NCBI RefSeq assembly: GCF_001444425.1
Contig: NZ_CP013189.1
Coordinates: 1,116,001 to 1,180,000, forward strand
DNA length: 64,000 nt
DNA from: Pseudohongiella spirulinae
GTDB lineage: Bacteria > Pseudomonadota > Gammaproteobacteria > Pseudomonadales > Pseudohongiellaceae
Direction of reading: 5' to 3'
In this document: piece by piece, positions 17,404 through 28,448 of the stretch
How the letters are laid out: every line of letters begins with the position of its first letter
Numbering within the stretch: position 1 is the stretch's first letter
The notes under the pieces: generated by a model
What the model was told of the DNA's origin: nothing
Database searches by the model: none
The model's input: only the letters and a program-made list of their open reading frames with translations
Made by a program: the position numbers and the translations under genes

Positions 17404-19461
17404 TCAGAAAGTGGCGGTCAGCCTGGCGCGCAGACTGCGCGGTTCAGCCGGGTGAAAATGGATGTCTGCGACAGCATCGCTTTCACCGGGTAATCGTGAC
17501 TCATAATAGTATGTGATGTCACGGTCCCGACTATCGAACAGATTTAACACTTCCAGGCTGACTGCCACTGCCGGAGTCAATTGTCTTGTAACCTGGGCAT
17601 TGACCAGGAAAGTCGAGTCTGTGCGCACAGTATTGTCTTCAATCAGAGGGGCAGAACCGAGGTAACGCATGCGTATACCGCCACTCCATCCGGTAGATTG
17701 ATAGTCATCGACAATAATGCCGAATGAGGCGGTATTGCGAACAGCATTGGCAATGTAGTTGTCAGGCGCGCTGTTTCGTAGCCGGGCATTGGTGTAACTG
17801 ATATCCGCGTCAATTAACAGCCATTCCAGTGGTGTGTATAAGAGTCCCAGTTCCAGCCCTTCGCGCTGGCTGGCATTCACAGCCTCGGTGGTACCTTCGT
17901 CGCCAATATAAATCAATTCTGAAGAAAGACGCAGGCTGAAAGCGCTCAGATGCAACTGAGTTTTGGGCAGGGCAGCTGTGCGTAAACCGATTTCGTAGCC
18001 ACGCGCTTTGGCTAGCGGGTCAACCGGGTCGACTGGTTCGCCGCTCACCGGGTCTGAACTGATGGTCGCGCCGCGTGCGTCATTGCTGTGAAAGCCTGTT
18101 CCCATGCTGAAAAAGGTTTCCAGTGCCGGGGAATGAGTGTAAATGATATTTAATTTCGGACTGACAAGCGTATCGTCGCCGTTACCGCTGTTTGGGCCCA
18201 GCAGATCATCAACGTCATACCGGTAGTGATCAGTCCGGACAGCAGCGACTGTGCGAAGTCGTTCACTCCAGGTTTGATTAAGGGATAAATAAGCAGAACT
18301 GAGAGACTGTTTCACACGGTCGTCTCGAGTGCTGGCATAGCGCTGTCGTGCAACGCTCTGGTGCAGCCCTACATGAATATCATCGTACCTGTGCTGAAAG
18401 CCCATGGTAAGTGTGGTTGGCACGGACAGAGTCTGCAGGTTACGCGAATAGTCACCAGTCAGGCCGGTGACGCGTCGATCATCGGTTTGTTGGAACTGAT
18501 CGCCCCGCACAGGATCCGCGTCAAAATAGGTGAAGTTGGAAAACAGATCCAGCTCATATTCCATGATATACGCCTTGAGGCGCCAGTTGCCATTGTCTGA
18601 AGACAGGTGTTGCCAGTCGGCAGACAGGCTGTGCCTTTCCGAATCGCCGCCGGCCGTGGGATCGATGTTACCCCAAAGACCAATTTGCCCGTTGCGAACA
18701 GCGCGTAACGGTATCTGGTCAGTTGCATCCCAGGCATTGGAATAACTCATTGCCGTCAGGCTATAGATATTCCGGGCGTTCTCCCGATGGTATTTGAGGA
18801 AACCTTTGCGCTTACTCAGGTTCTGGTCAAGCTCCCAGGGGCCGTGATAGGTGGTCGCAGCGCCGGCGATTGTCAGTTGGCCATCCTGCATTGCAATTGA
18901 ATGGCCCGCGAACAGTCTTCCATAGTCGTGCCCGCCTGCAGTCAGGTTTACCTCACTGCCATCGAGGTAATCCACGTACTCGAAGTCTGCGGTGCCGGCT
19001 GTGGCAAAATCGCCGGCACTCGCGTAATAAGGGCCTTTGCGATATCGCATGCTGTTGATAAGTTCGGGAATGACAAAGTTGATATCAGCATACCCTTGAC
19101 CGTGACCATGCGATGGCATATTGACCGGCAGGCCATCGACATTGATTGCAAAGTCGGTACCGTGATCAAGATTAAATCCGCGCACGAAATACTGGTTGGC
19201 TTTGCCTTCGCCACTGTGCTGTGTGGCAATCATCCCTGGAATGAATTCGAGCAGCTCTGCTGTTCTGGATATGGGGCGAAGATCAAGTTGTTGCTCGTAA
19301 ACCAGCCCTTCAGTGGCGTTGGATGGTGTCCCTTGCAAGCTGAAATCGGCGCCCAGTACCAGGATTTCTTCAATCGACTCGTTGCCGGGGTTATTTGATT
19401 GAGCAAAAACAGGCATGCTGAGAATGCCAAGTATGGCTACGTAAAGATGGCGACGTGTCAT
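17404..19461 (-). CDS. TonB-dependent outer-membrane receptor
   Basis: 685 residues from the ATG at 19461 (a GTG at 19473 adds four). Signal peptide: RRHLYVAILGILSMPVFAQ. A TonB-box-like stretch, ESIEEILVLG, precedes the plug (LRPISRTAELLEFIPGMIA, YFVRGFNLDHGTDFAINVDG), and the barrel ends in the canonical aromatic residue (LTATF). At about 685 residues it is a standard-size receptor. A His-rich plug loop, MPSHGHGQGYAD, may hint at metal or a metal chelate, but the ligand is not established. It is divergent from the blaI-M56 operon, and the shared 200-base region holds a candidate operator. The predicted -10 is TATAAT at 19510-19505 on the - strand. Confidence 0.9.
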   Translation of the reverse strand: MTRRHLYVAILGILSMPVFAQSNNPGNESIEEILVLGADFSLQGTPSNATEGLVYEQQLDLRPISRTAELLEFIPGMIATQHSGEGKANQYFVRGFNLDHGTDFAINVDGLPVNMPSHGHGQGYADINFVIPELINSMRYRKGPYYASAGDFATAGTADFEYVDYLDGSEVNLTAGGHDYGRLFAGHSIAMQDGQLTIAGAATTYHGPWELDQNLSKRKGFLKYHRENARNIYSLTAMSYSNAWDATDQIPLRAVRNGQIGLWGNIDPTAGGDSERHSLSADWQHLSSDNGNWRLKAYIMEYELDLFSNFTYFDADPVRGDQFQQTDDRRVTGLTGDYSRNLQTLSVPTTLTMGFQHRYDDIHVGLHQSVARQRYASTRDDRVKQSLSSAYLSLNQTWSERLRTVAAVRTDHYRYDVDDLLGPNSGNGDDTLVSPKLNIIYTHSPALETFFSMGTGFHSNDARGATISSDPVSGEPVDPVDPLAKARGYEIGLRTAALPKTQLHLSAFSLRLSSELIYIGDEGTTEAVNASQREGLELGLLYTPLEWLLIDADISYTNARLRNSAPDNYIANAVRNTASFGIIVDDYQSTGWSGGIRMRYLGSAPLIEDNTVRTDSTFLVNAQVTRQLTPAVAVSLEVLNLFDSRDRDITYYYESRLPGESDAVADIHFHPAEPRSLRARLTATF

Positions 19462-19504
19462 AGGGATATCCACTTCGGGCGTTGCAGGAAAAACGAAGAC
19501 CGGT

Positions 19505-19553
19505 ATTATAGTGCGATGATCGTCGTTTGTATTTTAACTCCATGAAATATAAT
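19505..19553. promoter_or_regulatory. divergent promoters and candidate operator, TonB receptor / blaI
   Basis: On the - strand TATAAT occupies 19510-19505, about 45 bases before the receptor ATG. On the + strand TATAAT occupies 19548-19553 with TTTGTA 16 bases upstream, about 115 bases before the blaI start. Between them lies CGATGATCGTCG (19514-19525), palindromic apart from one mismatched pair, placed so that a bound dimer would block both promoters. The -35 boxes are weak. BlaI autoregulation is the known habit of this family; control of the receptor is inferred. Confidence 0.45.
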
Positions 19554-19575
19554 GGAAAAAAAATTATTTGGTTCG

Positions 19576-19595
19576 CCGATTGAAAATCGGTTTTT
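19576..19595 (+). terminator. terminator-like hairpin in the blaI leader
   Basis: CCGATT-GAA-AATCGG followed by TTTTT is a textbook intrinsic-terminator shape on the + strand, though only six base pairs long. No + strand gene precedes it: it lies about 70 bases upstream of the blaI start and about 25 bases after the predicted start of transcription. It may therefore attenuate the blaI operon, or stop read-through from an unseen transcript. Confidence 0.5.
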
Positions 19596-19666
19596 GCATT
19601 TTGACGCAATCGAAGCTATTTTGAGCCAACAAAAAGATACTTTAGATGTGTCGACAGGGAATCAGA

Positions 19667-20086
19667 ATGACCATCCACACTCGTAAAGCGGCATCCAACG
19701 TCAAGATTAGCAATCTCGGAGAACTTGAATTGCGTGTTATGGAAGTCCTCTGGCAGAGGCCGCACCTGGATGCACGGCAAGTGCGCGACTCATTGTCTGG
19801 CGCCCGTGTTCCAAGTCTCAGTACAATCCAGTCTGCGCTCGAGCGACTATTTCGCAAGCAGTACGTAGACCGGGTAAAACACGGGCAGGCCTATTTTTAT
19901 TTTTCCACGGTTTCGCGCAGTGCCTTGTTGGGTCGCATGCTCGGGAATGTTATTCAGTTGCTGCACGACGGGAAAATGGAAACCATACTCAGCAGTTTTG
20001 TGCATGTAGCAGCGGATCTGGATGACAGTTCACTGGACGAGCTCGAGGCGTTGATCAAGGTCCGTCGTGATGCCAACGATGCTTGA
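19667..20086 (+). CDS. BlaI/MecI-family transcriptional repressor
   Basis: 139 residues. The ATG at 19667 is preferred over 19646 because AGGGA lies about 7 bases upstream. The winged helix is clear: LGELELRVMEVLWQRPHLDARQV, PSLSTIQSALERLFRKQYV and KHGQAYFYFSTVSR match the BlaI/MecI DNA-binding domain. The C-terminal dimerisation half is short and acidic. In this family the repressor is inactivated by cleavage by the membrane peptidase encoded beside it. The next gene is an M56 peptidase that overlaps its stop, so the pair is a BlaI-BlaR-type module, but without any beta-lactamase nearby. Confidence 0.88.
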   Translation: MTIHTRKAASNVKISNLGELELRVMEVLWQRPHLDARQVRDSLSGARVPSLSTIQSALERLFRKQYVDRVKHGQAYFYFSTVSRSALLGRMLGNVIQLLHDGKMETILSSFVHVAADLDDSSLDELEALIKVRRDANDA

Positions 20087-21044
20087 GCAGCTTGGCTCTT
20101 TTTCCCTGGTCTGGTTGCTGTTGTGGGTAACCTTGACGCTGGTGTTCGGTTGCGGCTACTTCCTGGTACGTAACACCCTGATGAATATGCATCCTGCACA
20201 TAGCAGTGCTTTGATTCTGGCCTACTGGACCTCGCCTGTTTTGCTCAGTTTACTGTTGAGCATCCTGTTATTCTATCCGCAAAGTGGTCAGCTATTGATT
20301 TCACCTCACTGCCACGGTGACTGTGGCGAGCATGCTCCGATCCTGCGTGCTGGTGTGTTGGGTTGGGTCGGTCTGAGCATAATGGCAATCCTGGTAATAA
20401 GTCTGACTTCAAAGTTCTTGATTATGTTGCTGGCAGGGCAGCGAATTGGCAGGCAGCTAGATCGTCTGGCCAGGCGTCGTAACGGGTTCAGTGAGTTACT
20501 GGTTCCGGAGCGGGCTGTATTCACGCTCGGCTGGTGGCATCCGAGAATTTACATCAGCACCGGTCTGATCGATCATTGCTCGACGGAGCAACTGACGGTG
20601 ATTATCGATCATGAACGAGCGCACCGTCAGCGCAGAGATAATCTGCGCCTGTTATTGGGAAGTGTATTCAGCCTGGCCTTGCCGCCTGGATGGCGGAGAA
20701 TCATGCAACATGACCTGCAACTGATGTCTGAGCAGGCCTGTGATTTTGCCTCGGCAGCCAGGCATGGCAGGTTTACGGTTGCAGACACTCTGGTTCATGT
20801 GGGCAGGCTGTTGAAATCGGCCGACAATACTGCACTGACCAGCGGTATTAACGGGTCCGATCTGGCGCTGCGGGTTCAGGCCCTGCTGACGCACTCGTGC
20901 CGGGCGCCTTTGACTGGTTGGCACCTGACTGGCCTGATCATGATTGTCACTGTCTCGGTGTTGCTGGTGCTGAATCCTCTGCATCATGGGATTGAATGGC
21001 TGGTGACTGTGATACAGTGGCAAGCATTGCATCTGCACAGTTGA
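20070..21044 (+). CDS. M56-family membrane metallopeptidase (BlaR/MecR-like, no sensor domain)
   Basis: 324 residues from the ATG at 20070, which has AAGG about 10 bases upstream; a GTG at 20067 and an ATG at 20079 are alternatives. Hydrophobic segments lie at about residues 8-32, 48-70, 100-128 and 288-308. The zinc site is DHERAH, giving His181-Glu182-x-x-His185, after the conserved ELLVPERAVFTLGWWHPRIYI that precedes the motif in M56 proteins. BlaR1 and MecR1 carry an extra C-terminal penicillin-binding sensor of about 250 residues. This protein stops after the last helix, so whatever it senses is not bound by such a domain. Its start overlaps the end of the repressor gene. Confidence 0.85.
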   Translation: MPTMLEQLGSFSLVWLLLWVTLTLVFGCGYFLVRNTLMNMHPAHSSALILAYWTSPVLLSLLLSILLFYPQSGQLLISPHCHGDCGEHAPILRAGVLGWVGLSIMAILVISLTSKFLIMLLAGQRIGRQLDRLARRRNGFSELLVPERAVFTLGWWHPRIYISTGLIDHCSTEQLTVIIDHERAHRQRRDNLRLLLGSVFSLALPPGWRRIMQHDLQLMSEQACDFASAARHGRFTVADTLVHVGRLLKSADNTALTSGINGSDLALRVQALLTHSCRAPLTGWHLTGLIMIVTVSVLLVLNPLHHGIEWLVTVIQWQALHLHS

Positions 21045-21069
21045 GTTTGACAAAGGTCGCATACACAAG

Positions 21070-22097
21070 ATGACCATTCACAAGTTTGTAATCACCAGAT
21101 ACGCACTTTTTTTTGCAGCGTTGTCGTTTTCGCCCCTGATCGCCGCCCAGGTTCCGGAAGTATCTGGCAGCACTCAACGTCCGCCTCAGACCACTGAAGA
21201 CCTGGCCGAGCAGTCTGGATTACTGCAGCGCACTCTGGAGAGTCTGCAGTTTGATCGCACGTTTCGCTGGCTCGAAGAGCAGCGTGATGACATGTCGCGG
21301 GGTGTTTCCTATGTCGGGCGCAGTTTTGACGATTGGCTGGCAGGCGATGTTGAGGCAGATGAGCTTAATGAGAGTTATGTCCAGATACGTCTCAATCAGC
21401 GCATCGGGCGTCATGATACTTACTTTTCGAATGCCCGTATCAGCGGCCGACTGGATCTGCCTCGGGCTTCAGAACGCTGGAAGCTGATTTTCGAATCAGA
21501 AAACCGGGAGCAGAACTCTCTGCGAGATCAACGACTGAGTAATATAAACGCATCTGATTTTACCGGTGGTTTCAGCTATGAACATCCGGAAAGGAATGGG
21601 TGGCGCATAAATCATGATATTGGGTTGCGTGCCAAATTGCCCGTGGATCTCTTTTACCGATTACGAAGTCGCTATAGTGTAGACCTGAATGAAGACTGGT
21701 ATCTGGGATTTACCAATCGGATTTATTATTACAATCAGGATGGTTGGGGACAGGATTCCCGGCTGTTTTTCACCCGTACTATAGACCCGGTCTGGAATTT
21801 CAGGCTGGAGACGCAGGTGAATTATGAACATCAGGAGCGTCTGACCGAGTTTGCACAATCTTTTGCCTTGCATCAGCAGATCGGTGAAAGAGAGAACATG
21901 GTTTATGAGCTGGGCCTGCTGGGCAAGAATCGACCAGTCAGTGAGGTCGATAGCTATTTCGCGCAGATGGTCTACCGGCGGGCGATTTACGAGGACTGGC
22001 TGATCCTGGAAGTGGTCCCACAGCTATTATTTGAATACAGATACGATTGGGAGCCTGATCCCAGAGTGCAGTTAAATCTGGAGGTTTATTTTTTCGA

Positions 22098-22101
<4 letters not shown>
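21070..22101 (+). CDS. predicted outer-membrane beta-barrel protein, function unknown
   Basis: 343 residues with a signal peptide (ITRYALFFAALSFSPLIAAQ). Residues 25-90 form an acidic, partly helical segment (EDLAEQSGLLQRTLESLQF). From about residue 100 on, alternating polar and aromatic residues suggest beta strands, and the chain ends in QLNLEVYFFE. I do not recognise a named family. It starts 25 bases after the M56 gene and its stop overlaps the next gene by ATGA, so it is probably the third gene of the blaI operon. That makes it a candidate target or sensor partner of the BlaI-M56 module, which is an inference. Confidence 0.65.
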
Positions 22102-22910
<809 letters not shown>

Positions 22911-22942
22911 TTATCATGAGGGCGCAAATTGCACCACTGTGA

Positions 22943-23689
22943 CTAAGGTGATTCGGTGCGACCGGGCAGGTCAGGCAGTTCCAGCGAGTCTATCCAGGGC
23001 GACAGATTATGCCAGTCCAGCCGAAATACATGTTTGCCGCGGGGCATGAGCCTGGCGTCGACACGCGCACCACCGTCTTCGAGAGCGCTGACCAGACCAG
23101 GCATGCGTGTGTTCCAGCGCAGCATGTCTTCTTCAGCAATGCGCAGATAGACGGGTAGATTCTGCATATCACCGATAACTGAGAGATCCGCCAACATGCC
23201 CGGAACCGCAACCACGCCATAATATTGCTCAGGGTGTTGTGCGGCCAGCTCCAGTGCGGCGCTACCGCCACTGGATACACCAACCAACAGGGCTTTGCCT
23301 GGGAGTACGTCAGCCTGTTCCTGGAGTTTGGCTATCACAACAGGGATCTTCTGACCATTTTCCCCTACAAACGCGGTATTGGTTGATGAAACCGGTACAG
23401 CAATGATCCAGCCCTGCCGGGCCAGCTCGCGACCCAGCCAGAACTGGGCGCGGGCAACGTACTCGTTACCGTCGCCGCCGGGCATGAGTATGGTCAGCGG
23501 CCACGGGCCTTCACCATGGTCGTCCGGTTCGAACATGAACACTTTGACGGCACTGCCATCATCCATGGGTAACACAATTTCGCGTGCTTGTGCCGCCGGG
23601 CTGAGCAGGCACAGGCATAAAATGGCCAGACAGATGCTGTGAAAGCGGTCACGCCACGATGCTCCTGATGCATCAGTTGTGCTTGTCAT
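22943..23689 (-). CDS. secreted alpha/beta hydrolase
   Basis: 248 residues from the ATG at 23689; upstream in-frame starts exist (ATG at 23710, 23716 and 23731, TTG at 23785), but this one places a signal peptide (SICLAILCLCLLSPAAQA) near the N-terminus. The fold is alpha/beta hydrolase: LTILMPGGDGNEYV resembles the oxyanion-hole region, LLVGVSSGGSAALELAA holds the nucleophile elbow G-x-S-x-G-G, and PRGKHVFRLDWH supplies the likely catalytic His. Activity on esters in the periplasm is expected; the substrate is not evident. No clear Shine-Dalgarno precedes any of the candidate starts, so the N-terminus is uncertain. Confidence 0.72.
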   Translation of the reverse strand: MTSTTDASGASWRDRFHSICLAILCLCLLSPAAQAREIVLPMDDGSAVKVFMFEPDDHGEGPWPLTILMPGGDGNEYVARAQFWLGRELARQGWIIAVPVSSTNTAFVGENGQKIPVVIAKLQEQADVLPGKALLVGVSSGGSAALELAAQHPEQYYGVVAVPGMLADLSVIGDMQNLPVYLRIAEEDMLRWNTRMPGLVSALEDGGARVDARLMPRGKHVFRLDWHNLSPWIDSLELPDLPGRTESP

Positions 23690-23820
23690 GTCAGGCTGCC
23701 AGAGCGCCATGGTCATTAATCCGAAGAACATAATTGAGGTCAGGTTAGCAGAAAGTGGTGAGAGATAGATGGAGCTGACGACCAACTGTGGCAGTTTCTC
23801 GACAATTGGCGTGTCTGGCG

Positions 23821-24258
23821 CTACAGACCGATGACTTCCATGCGTTCATTGGCCGAGACCTGGACCAATGTGCCGTCTGAGGTGATAAAGCTGGACTGCC
23901 CAAGATTCTTTCTGGGTACTCGGTAAACCGTCGGCGCAGCCTGTCCGCTGGCGTACAGCAGCACGGTGATTTCCTGTTGCTGGCTTTGCCAGTGCCACAG
24001 ACTGTATCCGCCACCGATAAGGATTAAAACAAGCAGCGCGAGCCATAAACTCAGGCGCAATTTGCCTGCCATCGGGCTGTGCTCTCTGTTCAGATTGATG
24101 TCGCTGGCGCTATCCGACCACTGTCCCTGTTGCTGTGCCTGTCCCAGGAAGCGCTGCACCGGCCGGTCATTGATTGTATCTCGCTGCTTTTGACGGCGGC
24201 GTATATAGGCGTAGGCCGCTACTATGACCAATGCCGTCAGCAGAATTTTTGATAGCAT
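23821..24258 (-). CDS. small membrane protein of unknown function
   Basis: 145 residues. There is a membrane helix at the N-terminus (LSKILLTALVIVAAYAYI) followed by RRRQKQR, a polar linker, a second helix at about residues 69-87 (LSLWLALLVLILIGGGYSLW) and a C-terminal domain of about 50 residues with alternating strands (EITVLLYASGQAAPTVYRVP, TLVQVSANERMEVIGL). I do not recognise the family. The - strand hydrolase gene lies 130 bases downstream. The upstream 100 bases are shared with a divergent small membrane protein gene. Confidence 0.6.
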   Translation of the reverse strand: MLSKILLTALVIVAAYAYIRRRQKQRDTINDRPVQRFLGQAQQQGQWSDSASDINLNREHSPMAGKLRLSLWLALLVLILIGGGYSLWHWQSQQQEITVLLYASGQAAPTVYRVPRKNLGQSSFITSDGTLVQVSANERMEVIGL

Positions 24259-24360
24259 AATGTCGTGTTTCCGTATCCTGAGCTGGCATGATACCTGTAC
24301 CGGGCATACACTGTCAGCAATCGTAGAATAGTCAGTCCTGTCAACGGAGGTAGGCTGGAA

Positions 24361-24591
24361 ATGGATTCATCGAAAAAACCAGTGTCGACCAGGTTGCTGG
24401 GTTTTGTTTTGCTGGCGCTGGCTGCACTGTGCGCACTGGTCGCGGTGGCAACTGCTATCAACCTCGGTTTTATCATGACTCGTCCGGACTCGATTTCGGT
24501 GGTCAATACCCTGATCGGTCAATTTGTTGTCATTATCGGGGCGCTGGTACTGGCCAAAATGCTCCTTGAGGCAGGCAGAAAGCGGCTTTAG
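24361..24591 (+). CDS. small two-helix membrane protein of unknown function
   Basis: 76 residues with GGAGG ending about 12 bases before the ATG. Two hydrophobic stretches (LLGFVLLALAALCALVAVAT and LIGQFVVIIGALVLAKMLL) are joined by a short loop, and both ends are basic (KK at the start, GRKRL at the end). The ribosome-binding site and hydrophobic pattern argue for a real gene, but no family is recognised. It is divergent from the other small membrane protein and sits 38 bases before ribF on the same strand. Confidence 0.6.
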   Translation: MDSSKKPVSTRLLGFVLLALAALCALVAVATAINLGFIMTRPDSISVVNTLIGQFVVIIGALVLAKMLLEAGRKRL

Positions 24592-24629
24592 ATGGTATAG
24601 TTACGCATTTTTTGAGCGACTGTCTGGTC

Positions 24630-25583
24630 ATGAATGTAATACACAGTACCGCAGGCTTCAGTGAGCGCCAGCTTGGCTGTGTAGCCACAATCGGCAAGTT
24701 TGATGGTGTTCATCTTGGCCACCAGCAGATTATCCGTCAGTTGCTGGCAAAAGCGGCTGACTTGAAAGTTCCGTCTGTGGTGGTGGTCATAGAGCCGCAC
24801 CCGGAGGAGTTTTTTGCCAGTCACCCGCAGGACTGCCCGCCCCGCCTGAGTGAAGCTGAGGAGAAAATTCAGCTGTTAAGCCAGTTAGGTGTGCATACCG
24901 TGTTTCTGCTGACTTTTAACGAGCAACTGTGTCGGCTGAGCCCGCAAAGCTATATTGAGGACATTCTTGTTAAAGGACTGAATGTTCGCAGCCTGATTAT
25001 CGGTAATGATTTTCGATTCGGGTATCAGCGCGCTGGTGACTACAGACTCCTGCAGGAGTATGGGGTGCGGGCAGGGTTCGACGTGATTGAAACGGAAAGC
25101 TGTATTTGTCAGGGGGTGAGGGTCAGCAGTACTTACATTCGGGAATGCCTTGCCGTGGCGGATTTCGACAGGGTCACGGCGGCGCTGGGACGCGAGTACG
25201 CCATCGCCGGAACGGTCAAAAAGGGGCGTCAGCTAGGGCGCAGTCTGGGGTTTCCGACCTGTAACCTGGCGCTGAACCGACGCAATATTCCGCTGCATGG
25301 CGTGTATGCCTGTGAATCCCGTATTGTGACGACTGATGGTGAGACGATCCGTGCCTTCGGCGCGGCGAATATCGGCTATCGACCGACTGTTGATGACAAC
25401 CGGGAAGCTGTACTTGAAGTCCATCTGATTGATTTTGACAGAGACGTGTACGGTGCCTGGATGTCGGTAACATTCAAGAGCCGTGTGCGGGCAGAGCAGA
25501 AGTTCGAGTCTCTGGAGGCGCTCAAATCGCAAATTGATATCGACATTGAACAGGTCAGACAGTTCTTCAATCTCAACACTTAA
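24630..25583 (+). CDS. ribF: bifunctional riboflavin kinase / FMN adenylyltransferase
   Basis: 317 residues from the ATG at 24630; an in-frame TTG at 24612 would add six residues not seen in relatives. The N-terminal FAD synthetase half has GCVATIGKFDGVHLGHQQII, a nucleotidyltransferase G-x-F-D-G-x-H-x-G-H motif, and the later RVSSTYIRE. The C-terminal riboflavin kinase half has the GRSLGFPTCNLAL motif and EVHLIDFDRDVYG. It converts riboflavin to FMN and FAD in the cytoplasm. It heads the conserved gammaproteobacterial order ribF-ileS. The 38 bases before it show no room for an FMN riboswitch. Confidence 0.95.
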   Translation: MNVIHSTAGFSERQLGCVATIGKFDGVHLGHQQIIRQLLAKAADLKVPSVVVVIEPHPEEFFASHPQDCPPRLSEAEEKIQLLSQLGVHTVFLLTFNEQLCRLSPQSYIEDILVKGLNVRSLIIGNDFRFGYQRAGDYRLLQEYGVRAGFDVIETESCICQGVRVSSTYIRECLAVADFDRVTAALGREYAIAGTVKKGRQLGRSLGFPTCNLALNRRNIPLHGVYACESRIVTTDGETIRAFGAANIGYRPTVDDNREAVLEVHLIDFDRDVYGAWMSVTFKSRVRAEQKFESLEALKSQIDIDIEQVRQFFNLNT

Positions 25584-25613
25584 ACGCTAACGATCAGAGC
25601 AAGTGAACATTTT

Positions 25614-28448
25614 ATGAGTGACTACAAGCAAACCCTGAATCTGCCTTTCACCGAGTTTCCGATGAAAGCCAGTTTGTCCCAGCGCGAACCTGCCATGCTG
25701 CAACGCTGGCAGGACATGGACCTGTATGGCCAGATTCGCTCGCTCAGGGCTGGTAGTCCCAAATTTATTCTGCATGATGGCCCTCCCTATGCAAACGGTG
25801 ATCTGCACCTGGGTCACGCGGTTAACAAGACCCTGAAAGACATGATCGTGAAATCGCGCACGCTGTCAGGTTTCGACGCACCCTACGTGCCAGGCTGGGA
25901 CTGCCATGGTTTGCCAATTGAGCACAATGTTGAGAAGAAAAAGGGCAAGGCCGGACAAAAAATCAGCCATGCAGCCTTTCGTCAGGCATGCCGTGAATAT
26001 GCAGCCAGACAGGTCGACAACCAGAAAAAAGACTTTGTGCGTATGGGCGTACTGGGACAGTGGGATAAACCCTATCTGACCATGGATTTTGATACTGAGG
26101 CCAATATCGTAAGGGCGCTGGGCCGCATCGCGGAAAACGGTCATCTGGTCAAGGGTTTCAAGCCGGTGTACTGGAGCGTTGTCGGTGCGTCTGCGCTGGC
26201 TGAAGCCGAAGTGGAATATCAGGATAAAACGTCGTTTGCCATCGATGTGCGCTTCCCGGTAGTGGACGCGGCACAGTGGCTGACTCTGTTTGGTTTGCTG
26301 GAATCGGCTGCCCGGAATGAGCCGTTGTCGGTTGTGATCTGGACCACAACACCCTGGACCCTGCCAGCCAATCAGGCAGTCTGCCTGAACGGCGAACTGG
26401 AATATGCGCTGGTTCGTTGCACCATCAGTGAAGAGCGTGGTGCTGAACTACTGGTTGTCGCCGCTGATATGCAAGATGACATCATGAGCCGCTATGCGTG
26501 TCTGGAAAACGCCGAGCGTCTGGCAGTCGCCAAAGGCTCCGTGTTTGAAAATGCATTGTTACGTCACCCCTTTGTCGACAAGCAAGTGCCTGTGCTGTTG
26601 GGCGATCACGTGACCACTGACGCGGGTACGGGCGCCGTGCATACCGCGCCCGATCACGGTATGGAAGACTTTGTGGCAGGTCAGGCCTACGGTCTGGGCA
26701 CATTGAACCTGGTTGACGAAAACGGTGTGTTCAGCGAGCGTGCCGGTGAAGTTGCCGGAGAACACGTCTACAAAGTTGACGAAAAAATCCTCGACATACT
26801 GAAACGCGAGCAGGCGCTGGTAGCCGTTGAAAAGATCCGTCACAGCTATCCGCATTGCTGGCGAACCAAGACACCTCTGATCTACCGAGCCACACCGCAG
26901 TGGTTTATCAGCATGACTGAAAAAGGTTTGCTGAAGGATGCGCTGGCTGCGGTAAAAAATGTGAAGTGGGTTCCTGAGTGGGGTCAGGCGCGTATTGAGC
27001 TGATGCTGAAAGGCAGCCCGGACTGGTGTGTGTCCCGGCAGCGCACCTGGGGTGTGCCCATCACTCTGTTTGTCCATAAGGAAAGCGGCGAGCTGCACCC
27101 GCGCAGCGCTGAGCTGGTCGAGCAGGTTGCGCAGCGTATTGAGAAATCCGGCATTGATGCCTGGTTCGATCTGGATGCCAGTGAACTGCTGGGTGATGAG
27201 GCCGCGCAGTACAATAAAGTAACTGACACGCTGGATGTCTGGTTTGATTCAGGCGTCACCCACTTCTCAGTCCTGCAGGCCCGCGAAGAGTTGCAGTATC
27301 CGGCAGATATCTACCTGGAGGGTTCGGATCAGCATCGCGGCTGGTTCCAGTCATCGCTTAAAACGGCTATCGCCATGAATGGCACGGCACCTTATCGTCA
27401 GGTGTTGACACATGGATTCACCGTCGATGCCCAGGGACGCAAGATGTCCAAGTCCATCGGCAATACCATTTCTCCGCAGGAGGTCTTTAACCAGTACGGC
27501 GCAGACATTCTGCGATTGTGGGTGGCGGCGACAGATTATCGCGGAGAAATGGCAGTATCAGACGAAATCCTGAAACGTGTCGCCGATGCCTATCGCCGTA
27601 TCCGCAATACCGCGCGTTTTTTGCTGTCCAATCTTAACGGGTTTGATCCACAAACTGACGCGGTGCAGCCACAACAGATGCTGGCGCTGGATTACTGGAT
27701 CACACGCCAGGCTCAGCAGCTGCGAGAACAATTAAAGGCAGATTACGACAACTATCAGTTTCTGAATGTGTATCAGAAAGTTCACAATTTCTGTGTGATC
27801 GAACTGGGCAGTTTCTATCTGGATATCATCAAAGACAGACAGTACACAGCCAAGGCTGACGGTCTGGCGCGTCGCTCAACACAAACGGCCATGTATCACA
27901 TCACCGAGATTCTGGTGAGGCTGATTGCGCCAATCCTCAGTTTCACGGCGGATGAAATCTGGCAGTTTGTACCGGGTGAACGCAACGCTTCAGTGTTCCT
28001 GTCCTCCTTTGATGACGGGCTGGAGCTGTTGCCAGCCGCCGAGGACTTCAGTGATGATTTCTGGCGCGAGTTGATTGATGTCAAAACTGCAGTCAACAAG
28101 GAGTTGGAGAAGCAACGCGCGGAGAAAAAAATAGGCGCAGCTCTGAGTGCTGAAGTGACACTGTTTTGCGATGACCAGTTGAATGAGCGTCTGCGGCGCC
28201 TGCAGAATGAGCTTCGGTTTGTGCTTATTGTGTCATCTGCAGAGCTGAAGCCATTGGCTGATGCCGTTGATGCAGCGGTTACTGATCTGCCGGGTCTTGC
28301 TTTGTACGTCAGGCCGTCAGAGCAGCCCAAATGTGTTCGTTGCTGGCATCATCGTGCCGACGTAGGACAGGACTCTGAGCACCCGGAACTGTGCATGCGT
28401 TGTGTGGAAAATATAAGTGGCGAGGGCGAGCAGCGAGCCTATGCGTGA
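25614..28448 (+). CDS. ileS: isoleucyl-tRNA synthetase
   Basis: 944 residues, the size of the proteobacterial enzyme. The class I signature HLGH is at residues 65-68 in [21 protein letters not shown] at 610-614, and the editing (CP1) domain lies between, including [12 protein letters not shown] and [14 protein letters not shown]. The C-terminal zinc ribbon is present as KCVRCWHH and LCMRC. It charges tRNA-Ile with isoleucine and edits valine. It starts 30 bases after ribF. In most gammaproteobacteria lspA follows directly; here the peptidyl-prolyl isomerase gene overlaps its end instead. Confidence 0.98.
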   Translation: MSDYKQTLNLPFTEFPMKASLSQREPAMLQRWQDMDLYGQIRSLRAGSPKFILHDGPPYANGDLHLGHAVNKTLKDMIVKSRTLSGFDAPYVPGWDCHGLPIEHNVEKKKGKAGQKISHAAFRQACREYAARQVDNQKKDFVRMGVLGQWDKPYLTMDFDTEANIVRALGRIAENGHLVKGFKPVYWSVVGASALAEAEVEYQDKTSFAIDVRFPVVDAAQWLTLFGLLESAARNEPLSVVIWTTTPWTLPANQAVCLNGELEYALVRCTISEERGAELLVVAADMQDDIMSRYACLENAERLAVAKGSVFENALLRHPFVDKQVPVLLGDHVTTDAGTGAVHTAPDHGMEDFVAGQAYGLGTLNLVDENGVFSERAGEVAGEHVYKVDEKILDILKREQALVAVEKIRHSYPHCWRTKTPLIYRATPQWFISMTEKGLLKDALAAVKNVKWVPEWGQARIELMLKGSPDWCVSRQRTWGVPITLFVHKESGELHPRSAELVEQVAQRIEKSGIDAWFDLDASELLGDEAAQYNKVTDTLDVWFDSGVTHFSVLQAREELQYPADIYLEGSDQHRGWFQSSLKTAIAMNGTAPYRQVLTHGFTVDAQGRKMSKSIGNTISPQEVFNQYGADILRLWVAATDYRGEMAVSDEILKRVADAYRRIRNTARFLLSNLNGFDPQTDAVQPQQMLALDYWITRQAQQLREQLKADYDNYQFLNVYQKVHNFCVIELGSFYLDIIKDRQYTAKADGLARRSTQTAMYHITEILVRLIAPILSFTADEIWQFVPGERNASVFLSSFDDGLELLPAAEDFSDDFWRELIDVKTAVNKELEKQRAEKKIGAALSAEVTLFCDDQLNERLRRLQNELRFVLIVSSAELKPLADAVDAAVTDLPGLALYVRPSEQPKCVRCWHHRADVGQDSEHPELCMRCVENISGEGEQRAYA

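Noticed and set aside
24592-24629. Possible FMN riboswitch before ribF.
   Set aside because: Only 38 bases lie between the genes and none of the conserved RFN-element sequence is seen.
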